Source of the DNA: CAJXMH01 sp964001305
GTDB lineage: Bacteria > Bacteroidota > Bacteroidia > Flavobacteriales_E > Vicingaceae
Length of the DNA stretch: 64,000 nucleotides
NCBI GenBank assembly: GCA_964001305.1
Contig: CAXFAI010000029.1
Span: 62,001-126,000 of the forward strand
Reading direction: 5' to 3'
Below the pieces are notes generated by a model. The model had not been told where the DNA came from. It made no database searches and worked only from the letters and a program-made list of their open reading frames with translations. The number at the start of each line of letters is the position of its first letter. Within the stretch, counting starts at the first letter, position 1. A program made the position numbers and the translations under genes. Positions 50,324 through 59,587 of the stretch are shown piece after piece.

Positions 50324-50358
50324 AACAAAAAAAGAAGCCGACTTCGGCTTCTTTTTTT
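50324..50358. terminator. Bidirectional terminator (tRNA-Arg and methyltransferase side)
   Basis: A 10-bp stem AAAGAAGCCG/CGGCTTCTTT (50331-50340, 50345-50354), 4-nt loop, with T-runs on both strands. It begins at the very 3' end of tRNA-Arg on the minus strand. Confidence 0.9.
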
Positions 50359-50359
50359 G

Positions 50360-50433
50360 TGACTCCGGAAGGATTCGAACCCTCAACCCTCAGAGCCGAA
50401 ATCTGATATTCTATCCAGTTGAACTACGGAGCC
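50360..50433 (-). tRNA. tRNA-Arg (anticodon UCG)
   Basis: 74 nt on the minus strand, GGCTCCG...CGGAGTC-A. Acceptor (one G-U), D-stem GTTC/GAAT, anticodon stem TCAGA/TCTGA around TTTCGGC (anticodon TCG), a 5-nt variable loop and T-stem GAGGG/CCTTC with TTCGAAT. CCA is not encoded. Confidence 0.94.
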
Positions 50434-50505
50434 ATTTTTTGCAAATATACTGCTAATTTTAAGCAATATTTTACGCTAACAATTGTTTTAACCTCTTTAA
50501 CAAAG

Positions 50506-52803
50506 ATGAAAAGACTAACAATCCTCCTACTATTCTGTATTCCAACACTATTGTTTGGACAACTTAAACCCATTGGAAGTTGGACCGACCATTTGCCATA
50601 TCAAAGAGGGACTTCCTTAACAATAAACAGCAACCAGCTATTTTGTGCTACAAAAACAGGAATATTTATTTATAACATCGGGAATCAATCGATTACAAGG
50701 TGGTCCAAGGTTAATATACTAAATGATGTAGCTGTTGATCAAATCAAATTTGTACATGCCACTCAAACACTTATTGTAATATACGAAAATGCAAATATTG
50801 ATTTAATTAAAAATGGATCTGTTTTCAATATTCCATTCGTAAAAGACAATTCTAGGGTTACAAACAAACTCGTTAATGAAATAAAGGTTTATAACAATCT
50901 AGCATATATCTCTTATGGCTTTGGAATAGTCGTTTTAGATACCGATAAAAATGAAATAAAAGACTCGTATTTATTTGGTCAAAATGGCAATGAAATATCA
51001 GTAAATTCAACTCTTATCGTAAATCAAACTATATATGCTGCTACCAGAAATGGATTGTATCAATCTAACTTATCTTCTAATCTATTAGATTTTAGTAATT
51101 GGAATAAAGTTTCATTTAAATCAACAAACAATTTCAAGAAACTATTTTCACTAGGACAAAAAAACCTTGCTGTAATTCAAACCGCTAACTCTGACTCAGT
51201 ATTCAATCTTACTAGTTTTACCCCGATTCCACAATTGTCAAATAAAAGCTATATTCATTTAACTCAAAACCAAAATGAAATAAGCTATATCTCAAATAAT
51301 ACATACGAACTATATGACACCTCACTAAATATAATAAGATCTTTTGGAATTGAAACAGGAAACTTAATGGATGCCATTACATACAACAGTAAACTTTATG
51401 TATTAAATACTTTTCACCCTTTACTGATATTTGATGAATCAGGAGCAAATACCGGAACTATAAAACCAAACGGCCCATTTGAAAGAAATGTATTTGACAT
51501 TGAGGCAAAAGATGGCACAGTTTGGGCTGTTACAGGAGGACATGATTTTACCTATAATAATTCATTTTCATACGTAAGAGCTTATCAATTAAAAAATAAT
51601 AGATGGACTAGCTATATTGAGTTTTTAGAACCATCTCTTAACGGTATATATGATGTATTAAGTGTAAATATTAACCCTAATAATAGTGATCAAGTGTATT
51701 TTGGAACTTGGGGGTTTGGATTATTGGAATGGAACCAATCAACTCCCTTTATACAATATTTTGATAATGGAACTTCATTAACAAAAAGTACCGCTAGAAA
51801 TAATTGGATTGGAATAGGTGAAACAGAACTCGACGAAAACAATAATTTATGGATGGTTAATACTTACACAAAGAATTGCCTTGTGGTTAAAAAAAATAAT
51901 GGAAACTGGAATAATTTTAATTTTTCACAATATATAAGTAGTGATGAAACCGCTGCTAAGGAATTACTTATTACATCAGACAACCATAAATGGATTGCGT
52001 TACCAACCTTAAATGAAATTATTGTTTTTGATGATAATGGAACCATTGACAACAAAGCTGATGATCGTTCAGTAATTCTTAGACAAGAGACTGGGCAGGG
52101 TAGCATACCAGGGATTCGCGGTATCACTATGGAACAAGATAAAAATGGAACAGTATGGATTGGCACCTCTGATGGAATCGCCGTTTATTATTCACCTGAA
52201 CGGGTTTTTGAGAGTGGTCAAAGGGATGCTGATCGTATTCTAATAGATGATGGTGAAAATGTAGAAATACTGCTTGAAAATGTAGGTATAAATGACATTG
52301 AAATTGATGGAAGTAATCAAAAGTGGATAGCAACGGTAGGTTCCGGTGTGTATTTGTTGTCTGAAGATGGACAACAACTTATACATCACTTTACTAAGGA
52401 AAACAGTCCTCTTGTTTCAAATAACATTTTAAGCATATCTGTTGATGATTTAACAGGTGAAGTATACTTTGCAACAGGACAAGGAATTGTTTCATATCGC
52501 GGAAATGCAATAGCGGGAAGCGATGACTTGAGTAACATTAAAATATTTCCTAATCCAGTGAAACCTGATTACCAAGGACCCATTTCAATAAGTGGATTAA
52601 TGACTAATTCTACCGTAAAAATAACTAACATTAGTGGTGCGTTGGTAAATGAAATAATTTCGGAAGGTGGTCAAGTACTATGGAACGGAACTAACTTTAG
52701 TGGAGAAGAAGTAAGTACTGGTGTCTATTTACTTTTTATAAGTGCTGAAAACGAAGATGAAAGTCTTAAAACAGAAATTGGTAAAATTCTTTATACCAGA
52801 TAA
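50506..52803 (+). CDS. porZ: T9SS component PorZ (beta-propeller with sorting domain)
   Basis: 765 residues from the ATG at 50506; a longer frame (to 50419) would overlap tRNA-Arg and lacks a signal peptide at its start. Signal peptide KRLTILLLFCIPTLLFGQ, then KPIGSWTDHLPYQRGTSL, the typical PorZ opening. Two propeller regions follow, with two-component-propeller repeats (NNLWMVNTY, GTVWIGTSDGIAVY, DGSNQKWIATVGSGVYLL). The C-terminal T9SS-type domain has IKIFPNPVKPDYQG and STGVYLLFIS. PorZ anchors the sortase complex and delivers anionic LPS in Porphyromonas. The recO gene 3 bp downstream is the usual neighbour in this phylum. Confidence 0.85.
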   Translation: MKRLTILLLFCIPTLLFGQLKPIGSWTDHLPYQRGTSLTINSNQLFCATKTGIFIYNIGNQSITRWSKVNILNDVAVDQIKFVHATQTLIVIYENANIDLIKNGSVFNIPFVKDNSRVTNKLVNEIKVYNNLAYISYGFGIVVLDTDKNEIKDSYLFGQNGNEISVNSTLIVNQTIYAATRNGLYQSNLSSNLLDFSNWNKVSFKSTNNFKKLFSLGQKNLAVIQTANSDSVFNLTSFTPIPQLSNKSYIHLTQNQNEISYISNNTYELYDTSLNIIRSFGIETGNLMDAITYNSKLYVLNTFHPLLIFDESGANTGTIKPNGPFERNVFDIEAKDGTVWAVTGGHDFTYNNSFSYVRAYQLKNNRWTSYIEFLEPSLNGIYDVLSVNINPNNSDQVYFGTWGFGLLEWNQSTPFIQYFDNGTSLTKSTARNNWIGIGETELDENNNLWMVNTYTKNCLVVKKNNGNWNNFNFSQYISSDETAAKELLITSDNHKWIALPTLNEIIVFDDNGTIDNKADDRSVILRQETGQGSIPGIRGITMEQDKNGTVWIGTSDGIAVYYSPERVFESGQRDADRILIDDGENVEILLENVGINDIEIDGSNQKWIATVGSGVYLLSEDGQQLIHHFTKENSPLVSNNILSISVDDLTGEVYFATGQGIVSYRGNAIAGSDDLSNIKIFPNPVKPDYQGPISISGLMTNSTVKITNISGALVNEIISEGGQVLWNGTNFSGEEVSTGVYLLFISAENEDESLKTEIGKILYTR

Positions 52804-52806
52804 CCA

Positions 52807-53505
52807 ATGATTCTTTCTACAAAAGCCATTGTTTTTAATTCTATAAAATATGGTGACAAGTCCCTTATATCTAAATTATATACAGAAGATAGAGGATTAA
52901 TTTCTATCATCTCACCTCTTAAAAAGGGTAAAAAAGAAAACTTACGGAGCTATTTTCAACCTTTAAATTGTATTAAAGTAACTTATTACGCTAAAAGTAG
53001 TGGTACAATAAAAAGATTAAAAGAGGTGTCTCACGAACAAAGTGTTAGAAAAGAATCGGTAGAAAAAATCATTCAAAAGAATGCCATTAAATTCTTTATT
53101 GCAGAGGTTCTCTTAGCTACTATAAAAGAAGAAGAAGAAAACAAAGCGCTTTTTAACCTTCTTTGGAAAAACTCAGAAGCACTAAATGTAGCTGATTATG
53201 TGTCCAACTTCCATATTTACTTTTTAAATGAATATATCCACCTTTTGGGTATTCAACCAAATACAGAAACTGAAGGAAGCTATTTTGACTATCAAGAAGC
53301 TCAATTTGTAGTGAATAAACCTAGGCATGAACAATATGAAACTCAAGATTTGAAATCTATAATAAATAAGGTGAATTTAGGTAAACTGGATAACAGAATT
53401 GAAAGAAATAAACTTCTGCGATTTTATGTCAAATTCTTAAACTACCAAACAGGAGCACTAACAAATCTAAAAAGCTTAGATATTCTAGAAGAGGTATTTG
53501 CTTAA
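52807..53505 (+). CDS. recO: DNA repair protein RecO
   Basis: 232 residues. OB-fold start STKAIVFNSIKYGDKSLISKLYTEDRGLIS, followed by SPLKKGKK and the FQPLN turn; the rest is helical. RecO helps load RecA at gaps with RecF/RecR. The cysteine cluster of some RecO proteins is not seen, which is common in Bacteroidota. Starts 3 bp after porZ; the end overlaps the convergent lipoprotein gene by 4 bp. Confidence 0.9.
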   Translation: MILSTKAIVFNSIKYGDKSLISKLYTEDRGLISIISPLKKGKKENLRSYFQPLNCIKVTYYAKSSGTIKRLKEVSHEQSVRKESVEKIIQKNAIKFFIAEVLLATIKEEEENKALFNLLWKNSEALNVADYVSNFHIYFLNEYIHLLGIQPNTETEGSYFDYQEAQFVVNKPRHEQYETQDLKSIINKVNLGKLDNRIERNKLLRFYVKFLNYQTGALTNLKSLDILEEVFA

Positions 53506-54512
53506 TCAGTCGAAAATGAAACCGTTCGAATGAGTGCTTCCAATTCGCGTAAGTATTCGCGCTTGTTAAACTTGGGGGCATAAACAAATCCATCCAAATG
53601 AATAATTTCATTTCGATTGGTATCTACAATTGCATAGTGTACAAAAGGACCTCCCATAAAATCATTCTTCATATTCCAAAGGCCGCGATACTCCTTAACA
53701 TAATTGTTTTTCCAATTAAAATCAGTAGTGTTTAACTCATATTCAGAATAAACGGCCATATAAGAGCCCTCTAACGACCCTTGAATGTGTTTACGAGTAA
53801 ACTTATCTCTACTATCAATTACCGCCTTAGAATCAAACAAAGAGTCATTTGTATAGGGTAATTTATAAACACTAACACCTTGTAAAATTAAATGCTCTCC
53901 TAATCTCTTTTCTTTCTTAATCCAAAAGCCCTTTTCTGATTGATCCATTAACACAAACCCTGGTGGAATCGTTAAAGAAATATTATACTTCTCCCTTAGT
54001 TCATTGATCAAATCTTTTTCCGGTCTTATCTTATATTGTTTGATTAATCGATCTATTTCTTCTTCGTTAAAATAAGCTCGAATTGCATTTAAATTCTTCT
54101 CTAAAATTTCTGAAGCTTCTTGATCTGATGAAGCCGTGATTTGAATCAATAGCTGATTCTTAGCCCAAACATCTCTTTCAATATCAATTTTTGCTTTTCT
54201 TTTTTTGGCAATAATTAACTTCAATATATTCCTACTTCGTTTTAAAATTGACTTGAATGCATCTTCATGCACGGTAGACATCCTAAACTGAGTTTCTGCT
54301 TGAGGAAGAGCTGGCATCATTTGATTAAATATCTTTCTAACCATTTCGCCAGTTTTCTTGCTCTCATAACTAGTATCCAGAACAACTAATACTTCTCCAT
54401 ACTTGCCACTACTTTTTGGTAATAAAGATTTATCAACCTCTTTGTTTGAGACCGTTTGGCCACAAGCCATCAATAAAGTGCTAATACATATAAATAAAAA
54501 GAATCTAGTCAC
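53502..54512 (-). CDS. DUF4837-family lipoprotein
   Basis: 336 residues from a GTG start. Lipobox LLMAC (Cys17). SSGKYGEVLVVLD near the start, RNILKLIIAK and the late WNMKNDFMGGPFVHYAIVD are typical for the DUF4837 family, which is confined to Bacteroidota and of unknown function. The GTG overlaps the stop of the lytic transglycosylase gene by one base (TAGTG), so both are made together in the envelope. Confidence 0.82.
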   Translation of the reverse strand: MTRFFLFICISTLLMACGQTVSNKEVDKSLLPKSSGKYGEVLVVLDTSYESKKTGEMVRKIFNQMMPALPQAETQFRMSTVHEDAFKSILKRSRNILKLIIAKKRKAKIDIERDVWAKNQLLIQITASSDQEASEILEKNLNAIRAYFNEEEIDRLIKQYKIRPEKDLINELREKYNISLTIPPGFVLMDQSEKGFWIKKEKRLGEHLILQGVSVYKLPYTNDSLFDSKAVIDSRDKFTRKHIQGSLEGSYMAVYSEYELNTTDFNWKNNYVKEYRGLWNMKNDFMGGPFVHYAIVDTNRNEIIHLDGFVYAPKFNKREYLRELEALIRTVSFSTD

Positions 54513-55996
54513 TAGCTAATTGCTTTAATTTTAACTTGCATACCTGGTTTTAGTCTTTTAAAGTTTAAATTGCTATTTAAGCGTTTTAAATCATTGACAG
54601 ATGTGTTATTATATTTCTTGGCAATATCCCAAAGCGTATCTCCACTTTTCACTAAATGAACTTGATAGTTTCCCTCCTCTTTTATCTCACTAGAATTGCT
54701 ACTTGCCACTGTTGTTCTTTGAACCGAGCTTGCATGGTTTTTTGAATAAATAGTCAAGCGATCACCAGGGTTTAACCGCGTAGATCTTAAATTATTCCAA
54801 CTCATAATATCTCTAACACTGCAGTTATATTTATTGGCTATATACCCCAAAAACTCTCCACTGCGAACGCGATGAACAAACATATCTGGTAAATCAGGTT
54901 GAGTTGCCTTTCCGGCAATACTATCTTCAATTTCTATTCTTCGAATGTCAGCATATATGGCAAGTTCGTTTGTAACAAACAAGCCAATTTTATCCATTGG
55001 TAAACAAAGGGTTTTCTCCTTTTTTGATTCTGGTATAAAGCCTAACTTATACTGAGGATTTAGCTTCTTTAAGCTTTCTTCATCTATATCAATATATTTG
55101 GAAAGCTGCGAAAAACTCATACTTCGCTTAATGTGCACAGTATCCGTGTTTTCTAACACTAAATCTGTTTTAGGGAAAAGTTGGTACTCTGAAGCATAAC
55201 TCATCATATAGTTTACAGCAATAAATGCTGGAACATAACCTCTCGTTTCTCTAGGTAAATATGGTCTTATAGCCCAATAATCTTTTTGACCTCCAGATCT
55301 TCTAATTGCTTTATTTACATTTCCAGGACCGCTATTATATGCAGCTAAAACCAAATTCCAATCTTGATATAGTTTATATAAATCACTCATGTATTTGCAA
55401 GCCGCAACTGTAGATTTATAAGGATCCATTCTTTCATCATAATATGATGTCACTTTTAGGTCATAAATTTTTCCTGTGCCATACATAAATTGCCATAAAC
55501 CTTGAGCACCAACCCAAGATCTTGCTGCAGGATTAAGTGCTGATTCAACTATAGCCAAATACTTAAGCTCTAAAGGCATTTCAAAACGATCTAACACTTC
55601 CTCAAACATTGGAAAATAACTCGGTGAAAGTGCTAGAACAGATTCACTTAAACTTCGTCGCTTATTGATATATAAATTAATAAACGCTTTTACTTGCTCA
55701 TTATATGCTAGATGAATTGGCGTAGCGTCATCTAATACCTTTAATCGTCTTTCAATGATTGAATCAATCAAGACAAAAGAAACAGGTGATGCATCTATAT
55801 CTATTGAGTCCTGGTATTTAAGTAAATCATCATTGGTTTCAGCTATTCCCCATCTTGCAATTGCACTATCAATTGCAACAAGTACAGGATCATCTTCACG
55901 AATTTGATACTCTATTTTGTTCGTGTCACTTTCCGAGGTAGCAAAAGTGTTTATTGATAAGATTAAAAGTAAAAAAAGTGAAAATGTATTATTCAT
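54512..55996 (-). CDS. Membrane-associated lytic transglycosylase with LysM repeats (MltD-like)
   Basis: 494 residues from the ATG at 55996, which places the signal peptide (LFLLLILSINTFA) at the N-terminus; an ATG 30 bp earlier would add residues before it. The SLT domain has the catalytic Glu at about 151 in YLAIVESALNPAARSWVGAQ, plus GLWQFM, ERMDPYKSTVAACKYMSDLY and AAYNSGPGNV. Two LysM modules at about 375-420 and 446-490 (HLVKSGDTLWDIAKKYN) bind peptidoglycan. It cleaves the glycan strands to anhydromuropeptides. Confidence 0.9.
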   Translation of the reverse strand: MNNTFSLFLLLILSINTFATSESDTNKIEYQIREDDPVLVAIDSAIARWGIAETNDDLLKYQDSIDIDASPVSFVLIDSIIERRLKVLDDATPIHLAYNEQVKAFINLYINKRRSLSESVLALSPSYFPMFEEVLDRFEMPLELKYLAIVESALNPAARSWVGAQGLWQFMYGTGKIYDLKVTSYYDERMDPYKSTVAACKYMSDLYKLYQDWNLVLAAYNSGPGNVNKAIRRSGGQKDYWAIRPYLPRETRGYVPAFIAVNYMMSYASEYQLFPKTDLVLENTDTVHIKRSMSFSQLSKYIDIDEESLKKLNPQYKLGFIPESKKEKTLCLPMDKIGLFVTNELAIYADIRRIEIEDSIAGKATQPDLPDMFVHRVRSGEFLGYIANKYNCSVRDIMSWNNLRSTRLNPGDRLTIYSKNHASSVQRTTVASSNSSEIKEEGNYQVHLVKSGDTLWDIAKKYNNTSVNDLKRLNSNLNFKRLKPGMQVKIKAIS

Positions 55997-56102
55997 AGAA
56001 AAATTAATGTAGGGTATAACGTCCAAACAAATAGTCTGTTGTATAAACGCTAATTTCTTTAAATAGAAACTTGATTCTAGAAGAAAAAGATTGTTTTATT
56101 AA

Positions 56103-57527
56103 CTAAAACGTGTTGAAGAGTTCATTGGAAAATGCCAATAGCTTTTCTTCTTCGAAACTATTTGACATGAGTTGAATACCAAAAGGCAACTCCTCTTTTG
56201 TTTTGCCTAAAGGTAATGAAATAGCCGGTATACCTGCTAAGTTTGCTTGAACTGTGAAGATGTCTTCTAAATAAAGTTGAATTGGATCATTTGCCTTTTC
56301 TCCAATTTTAAAGGTTGTACTTGGTGTTGTTGGAGAAAGAATGAAGTCATACTCTTTAAATATTTCTTTAGTTTTCTCCTTTACAATCCTTCGTACTTTT
56401 TGAGCTTTGCTATAATACGCATCATAATAACCTGCACTTAATACATAAGTTCCTAGCATTATTCGACGTTTTACTTCAGGGCCAAATCCTTCTGATCTAG
56501 ATTTGACGTATGTTGAAAGCAAATTCTCTGCATTACCACTTCGATATCCAAAATGAATACCATCATATCTTGCTAAATTAGAAGATGCTTCTGCTGTTGT
56601 TAAAATATAGTACGTAGGAACTAACTGGTCTAAAAATTCGAATTCAATTTTTTCTACTTGATGTCCTTCTTGTTCCAATTTATCCAGTATCTCTACTGTT
56701 CTACTTTTAACTTCAGGATTTATTCCTTCGTGATCGACATAGCAGTCTAAATAAGCTATTTTAAATTTCTTTGACTCCTTTAAATTATCAGCATACCTAG
56801 GTACTTCATTTGTACTAAGCGTACTATCAAACTCATCTTCTCCAGCAATTACCTCAGTGATTAGAGCCGAATCTTCAACATTATTTGTTAATGGTCCTAT
56901 TTGGTCAAAAGATGATGCATACGCCAATAAACCATGTCTAGAAACTCTTCCATAAGTTGGTTTAAGTCCGACAATTCCACAAAAGCTTGCTGGCTGTCTT
57001 ATTGAGCCTCCAGTATCAGAGCCTAAGGCGGCTAAGCACATTCCTGCTGCTACTGAAGCTGCTGCACCTCCACTTGAACCTCCAGGTACATAAGCATTAA
57101 ACTGTGGATGCTTTACCTGGTCAAATGCAGAATTTTCATTTGAACTTCCCATAGCGAATTCGTCACAATTGGTCCTTCCTATTATAATTGCATCTTGTTG
57201 TAATAATCTTTCAACCACGGTGGATGAAAAAAGACTTTCAAACCCCGATAAAATTTTAGAAGAAGCTGAAACTTTATGGCCTTTATAACAAATGTTGTCT
57301 TTGATACTTAAAACCATTCCTGCTAACTTACCTGCCGTGCCATCTTTAAGTTTTGAATCAACTTCTTTGGCTTTAGCCATAGCGGAATCATTAAACGTTT
57401 CTAAAAAGATATTTAAATCCTTTTTAGATTCAATTACATCAAGGTAGTGCTGTGTTAATTCTTCACAGCTAATTAGCCCATTCTTAAGGTCTTCTTGAAC
57501 TTTTTTAAGAGAGGTATAGTTGTTCAA
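56103..57527 (-). CDS. gatA: Aspartyl/glutamyl-tRNA amidotransferase subunit A
   Basis: 474 residues from a TTG start. Amidase-signature enzyme with the Lys76-Ser151-Ser175 triad: VLSIKDNICYKG, VPGGSSGGAAASVAAG and GSDTGGSIRQPAS. LKPTYGRVSRHGLLAYASSF is typical of GatA. It releases ammonia from Gln to convert Glu-tRNA(Gln). gatB and gatC are not in this window, so the operon is split. Starts 11 bp after tatA and probably shares its promoter. Confidence 0.95.
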   Translation of the reverse strand: MNNYTSLKKVQEDLKNGLISCEELTQHYLDVIESKKDLNIFLETFNDSAMAKAKEVDSKLKDGTAGKLAGMVLSIKDNICYKGHKVSASSKILSGFESLFSSTVVERLLQQDAIIIGRTNCDEFAMGSSNENSAFDQVKHPQFNAYVPGGSSGGAAASVAAGMCLAALGSDTGGSIRQPASFCGIVGLKPTYGRVSRHGLLAYASSFDQIGPLTNNVEDSALITEVIAGEDEFDSTLSTNEVPRYADNLKESKKFKIAYLDCYVDHEGINPEVKSRTVEILDKLEQEGHQVEKIEFEFLDQLVPTYYILTTAEASSNLARYDGIHFGYRSGNAENLLSTYVKSRSEGFGPEVKRRIMLGTYVLSAGYYDAYYSKAQKVRRIVKEKTKEIFKEYDFILSPTTPSTTFKIGEKANDPIQLYLEDIFTVQANLAGIPAISLPLGKTKEELPFGIQLMSNSFEEEKLLAFSNELFNTF

Positions 57528-57538
57528 CTATTTAAGTT

Positions 57539-57733
57539 TTAAGACTTTTTCTTATTTTCAGATTCTTCAGTTTCTTCAGCGTTGGTAGCATCTTTAAACT
57601 CCTTAATGCCTTTACCTACTCCCTTCATTAATTCAGGAATTTTTTTTGCTCCGAATAAAAGAATAAGTAAAACCGCAATTAAAATAATCTGTTGCGGACC
57701 AATCATTCCTGCCTGAAATACGATTTCTTCCAT
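57539..57733 (-). CDS. tatA: Twin-arginine translocase subunit TatA/E
   Basis: 64 residues. N-terminal membrane helix (PQQIILIAVLLILLFGAKKI) with the FG-A-KKIPEL hinge and the amphipathic helix LMKGVGKGIKEFKDA, then an acidic tail. It forms the pore of the Tat export system. The promoter (TAACTTTG at 57757-57750) is 16 nt upstream. Confidence 0.95.
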   Translation of the reverse strand: MEEIVFQAGMIGPQQIILIAVLLILLFGAKKIPELMKGVGKGIKEFKDATNAEETEESENKKKS

Positions 57734-57749
57734 ATCGCTTAATTTGAAG

Positions 57750-57757
57750 CAAAGTTA
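57750..57757 (-). promoter_or_regulatory. -7 element (TAACTTTG) of tatA-gatA
   Basis: A perfect TAnnTTTG on the minus strand, 16 nt before the tatA ATG. Confidence 0.6.
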
Positions 57758-57789
57758 GTCATTTTTAACGGCCACACATGGAGAATAAA

Positions 57790-57797
57790 TACTTTTG
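57790..57797 (+). promoter_or_regulatory. -7 element (TACTTTTG) of the FAD oxidoreductase gene
   Basis: A perfect TAnnTTTG with 4 nt before the ATG at 57802, as for a leaderless transcript. Confidence 0.6.
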
Positions 57798-57801
57798 ACC
57801 T

Positions 57802-58845
57802 ATGAATAAAGTGGATTACCTAATTGTTGGACAAGGAATAGCTGGTAGTTTTCTTGCCTTTGAGCTTTTAAAAAGAAAAAAGTCATTTCTAATAATAGAC
57901 CAAGGGTTTACAAATTCTTCTTCTTGGGTTGCAGCAGGGGTTATCAATCCTGTTATTTTAAGGCGCTTAACATTAAGCTGGAGAGCTCAAGAATTCAGTG
58001 AATATAATATTTCCTTTTATAGGGAGTTAGCTGATTACATGGGTAAAAACTATTTTCACAATGATTGTTTATATAAATTAATTCAATCTGACGATGAAAA
58101 AAAATTTTGGAAGCATCGGTATCATAAAGCCTCACTTAAAAATTGGATTCAAGAAGAAATTCTTCCTCCAAAAAAAAATGACGTACTTACCCAAAACTTT
58201 TCTTATGGTTTGGTAAAACACAGTGGTTGGTTTGATTTAAAAGGTTTTCTTGGACATTTTCGAAAACACTTGATACGTAATAATCAACTCGTTGAAAAGT
58301 CTTTTAATTATGATTTAATTGAAGGAAACCACTATGAAAACCATGCGTTTAATCACCTTATTTTTTGTGAAGGATATGGTGCTAAAAACAACCCATTTTT
58401 TAAACATATTCCTTTTGGATGGAATAAAGGAGAAGTACTAACTATTGAAGACACAAAAATCCAAGAAAGGAAACTTCTCAAAAAAAAAGTATTTATTCTT
58501 CCATTAGGTGATAATCAGTATAAAGTTGGAGCAACATATGATCGTGATTTTACAAATACTGAACCATCAAAAACGAAAAGAGATGAGCTTGAAGACTTAT
58601 TATCTGGTTTCATAAAATCAGACTATCAAGTAGTAAATCATGAAGCTGCTGTAAGACCCTCTATAAGAGATCGAAGACCCATTATGGGAAAAGATAAAAC
58701 AAGTGGTTATTATATCTTTAATGGCTTAGGTTCAAGAGGTTGTTTTATGGCTCCATTATTAAGTAAAGAGTTTATTGACTTTATCGAATTAAATCTTGAA
58801 CTAAATAATGCTGTTCGATTAGAGCGATTTACTAGGCCAAGTTAA
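57802..58845 (+). CDS. FAD-dependent oxidoreductase (DadA/ThiO superfamily)
   Basis: 347 residues. The dinucleotide motif VGQGIAGSFLAFELL is at the start, with SSSWVAAGVINPV nearby, PLGDNQYKVGATYDRD in the middle and NGLGSRGCFMAPLLS near the C-terminus, as in glycine/D-amino-acid oxidases of the DAO family. The substrate is uncertain. The start codon lies 4 nt from a -7 element, and the 3' end overlaps the convergent regulator gene by 14 bp. Confidence 0.82.
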   Translation: MNKVDYLIVGQGIAGSFLAFELLKRKKSFLIIDQGFTNSSSWVAAGVINPVILRRLTLSWRAQEFSEYNISFYRELADYMGKNYFHNDCLYKLIQSDDEKKFWKHRYHKASLKNWIQEEILPPKKNDVLTQNFSYGLVKHSGWFDLKGFLGHFRKHLIRNNQLVEKSFNYDLIEGNHYENHAFNHLIFCEGYGAKNNPFFKHIPFGWNKGEVLTIEDTKIQERKLLKKKVFILPLGDNQYKVGATYDRDFTNTEPSKTKRDELEDLLSGFIKSDYQVVNHEAAVRPSIRDRRPIMGKDKTSGYYIFNGLGSRGCFMAPLLSKEFIDFIELNLELNNAVRLERFTRPS

Positions 58846-59587
58846 TTCGCTTAAATAACTCTTCTTTATATGAACCTCCTATTGGTACCTTTTTTTCAGA
58901 GTTTTCAAGTAAGACAATTGCGCTTTCAATAGCCTTTATTCGCTTTAAGTTCAATATGTACGATCTATGAATTCTCATAAATTGTTCAGAAGGTAGTTTC
59001 TTTTCCATATCCTTCATCGTAGAGTGAATTGTAAAGCGTTCATTTATGGTATGAATTATCACATAATCTTTTAAAGCTTCAACAAACAGTATATTATCAT
59101 TTAGAAGTTTTACCAGTTTAGAATTAGACTTTACATAAATAAACTCTTTAGAAACTAAACTTGCATTACTTAAACTAGAAGAGTTTATTCCTGCAATTTT
59201 CTCTTGTTCTTTTTTAAATTTATATAAAGCCATTTCAATGCTCGTACGCAAATCAATCTCTTTAAAAGGCTTAATAATATAACCATAAGGCTCTGTTACT
59301 TTAGCCTTACTAATTGTTTTTTCATCAGCATATGCAGTTAAAAAAACAACTGGAATATTAAATTGCTCTTTAATTTTTGCAGAAGCTTCAATACCTGACA
59401 TACCTCCTACAAGCATAATGTCCATTAAAATTAAATCAGGTTTAATATCCTCAATAAATGCAAGTGCCTTTTCAGCTTTAGGAAATGTACCTAAAACATT
59501 ATATCCAATTTTTTTGAGACAAACGGCTATATCCTTAGCTACGATTGCTTCATCTTCAACGATTAAAATTTTTTTGTCGGACATCAT
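58832..59587 (-). CDS. LytTR-family response regulator
   Basis: 251 residues. Receiver domain with the acidic pocket (VEDEA), phospho-acceptor Asp56 (DLILMDIML), Thr in VFLTAYAD and the Lys in YIIKPFK. A linker leads to a LytTR DNA-binding domain (about 145-251): NDILFVEALKDYVIIHT, FMRIHRSYILNLKRI, and VPIGGSYKEEL. The gene is the last of a two-gene unit with the PAS kinase (4-bp overlap, ATGA), so it is almost certainly its partner. Confidence 0.92.
   Translation of the reverse strand: MMSDKKILIVEDEAIVAKDIAVCLKKIGYNVLGTFPKAEKALAFIEDIKPDLILMDIMLVGGMSGIEASAKIKEQFNIPVVFLTAYADEKTISKAKVTEPYGYIIKPFKEIDLRTSIEMALYKFKKEQEKIAGINSSSLSNASLVSKEFIYVKSNSKLVKLLNDNILFVEALKDYVIIHTINERFTIHSTMKDMEKKLPSEQFMRIHRSYILNLKRIKAIESAIVLLENSEKKVPIGGSYKEELFKRINLA

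Noticed and set aside
50419..50505. A 29-residue N-terminal extension of PorZ.
   Set aside because: It overlaps tRNA-Arg and would precede a clear signal peptide starting at 50506.
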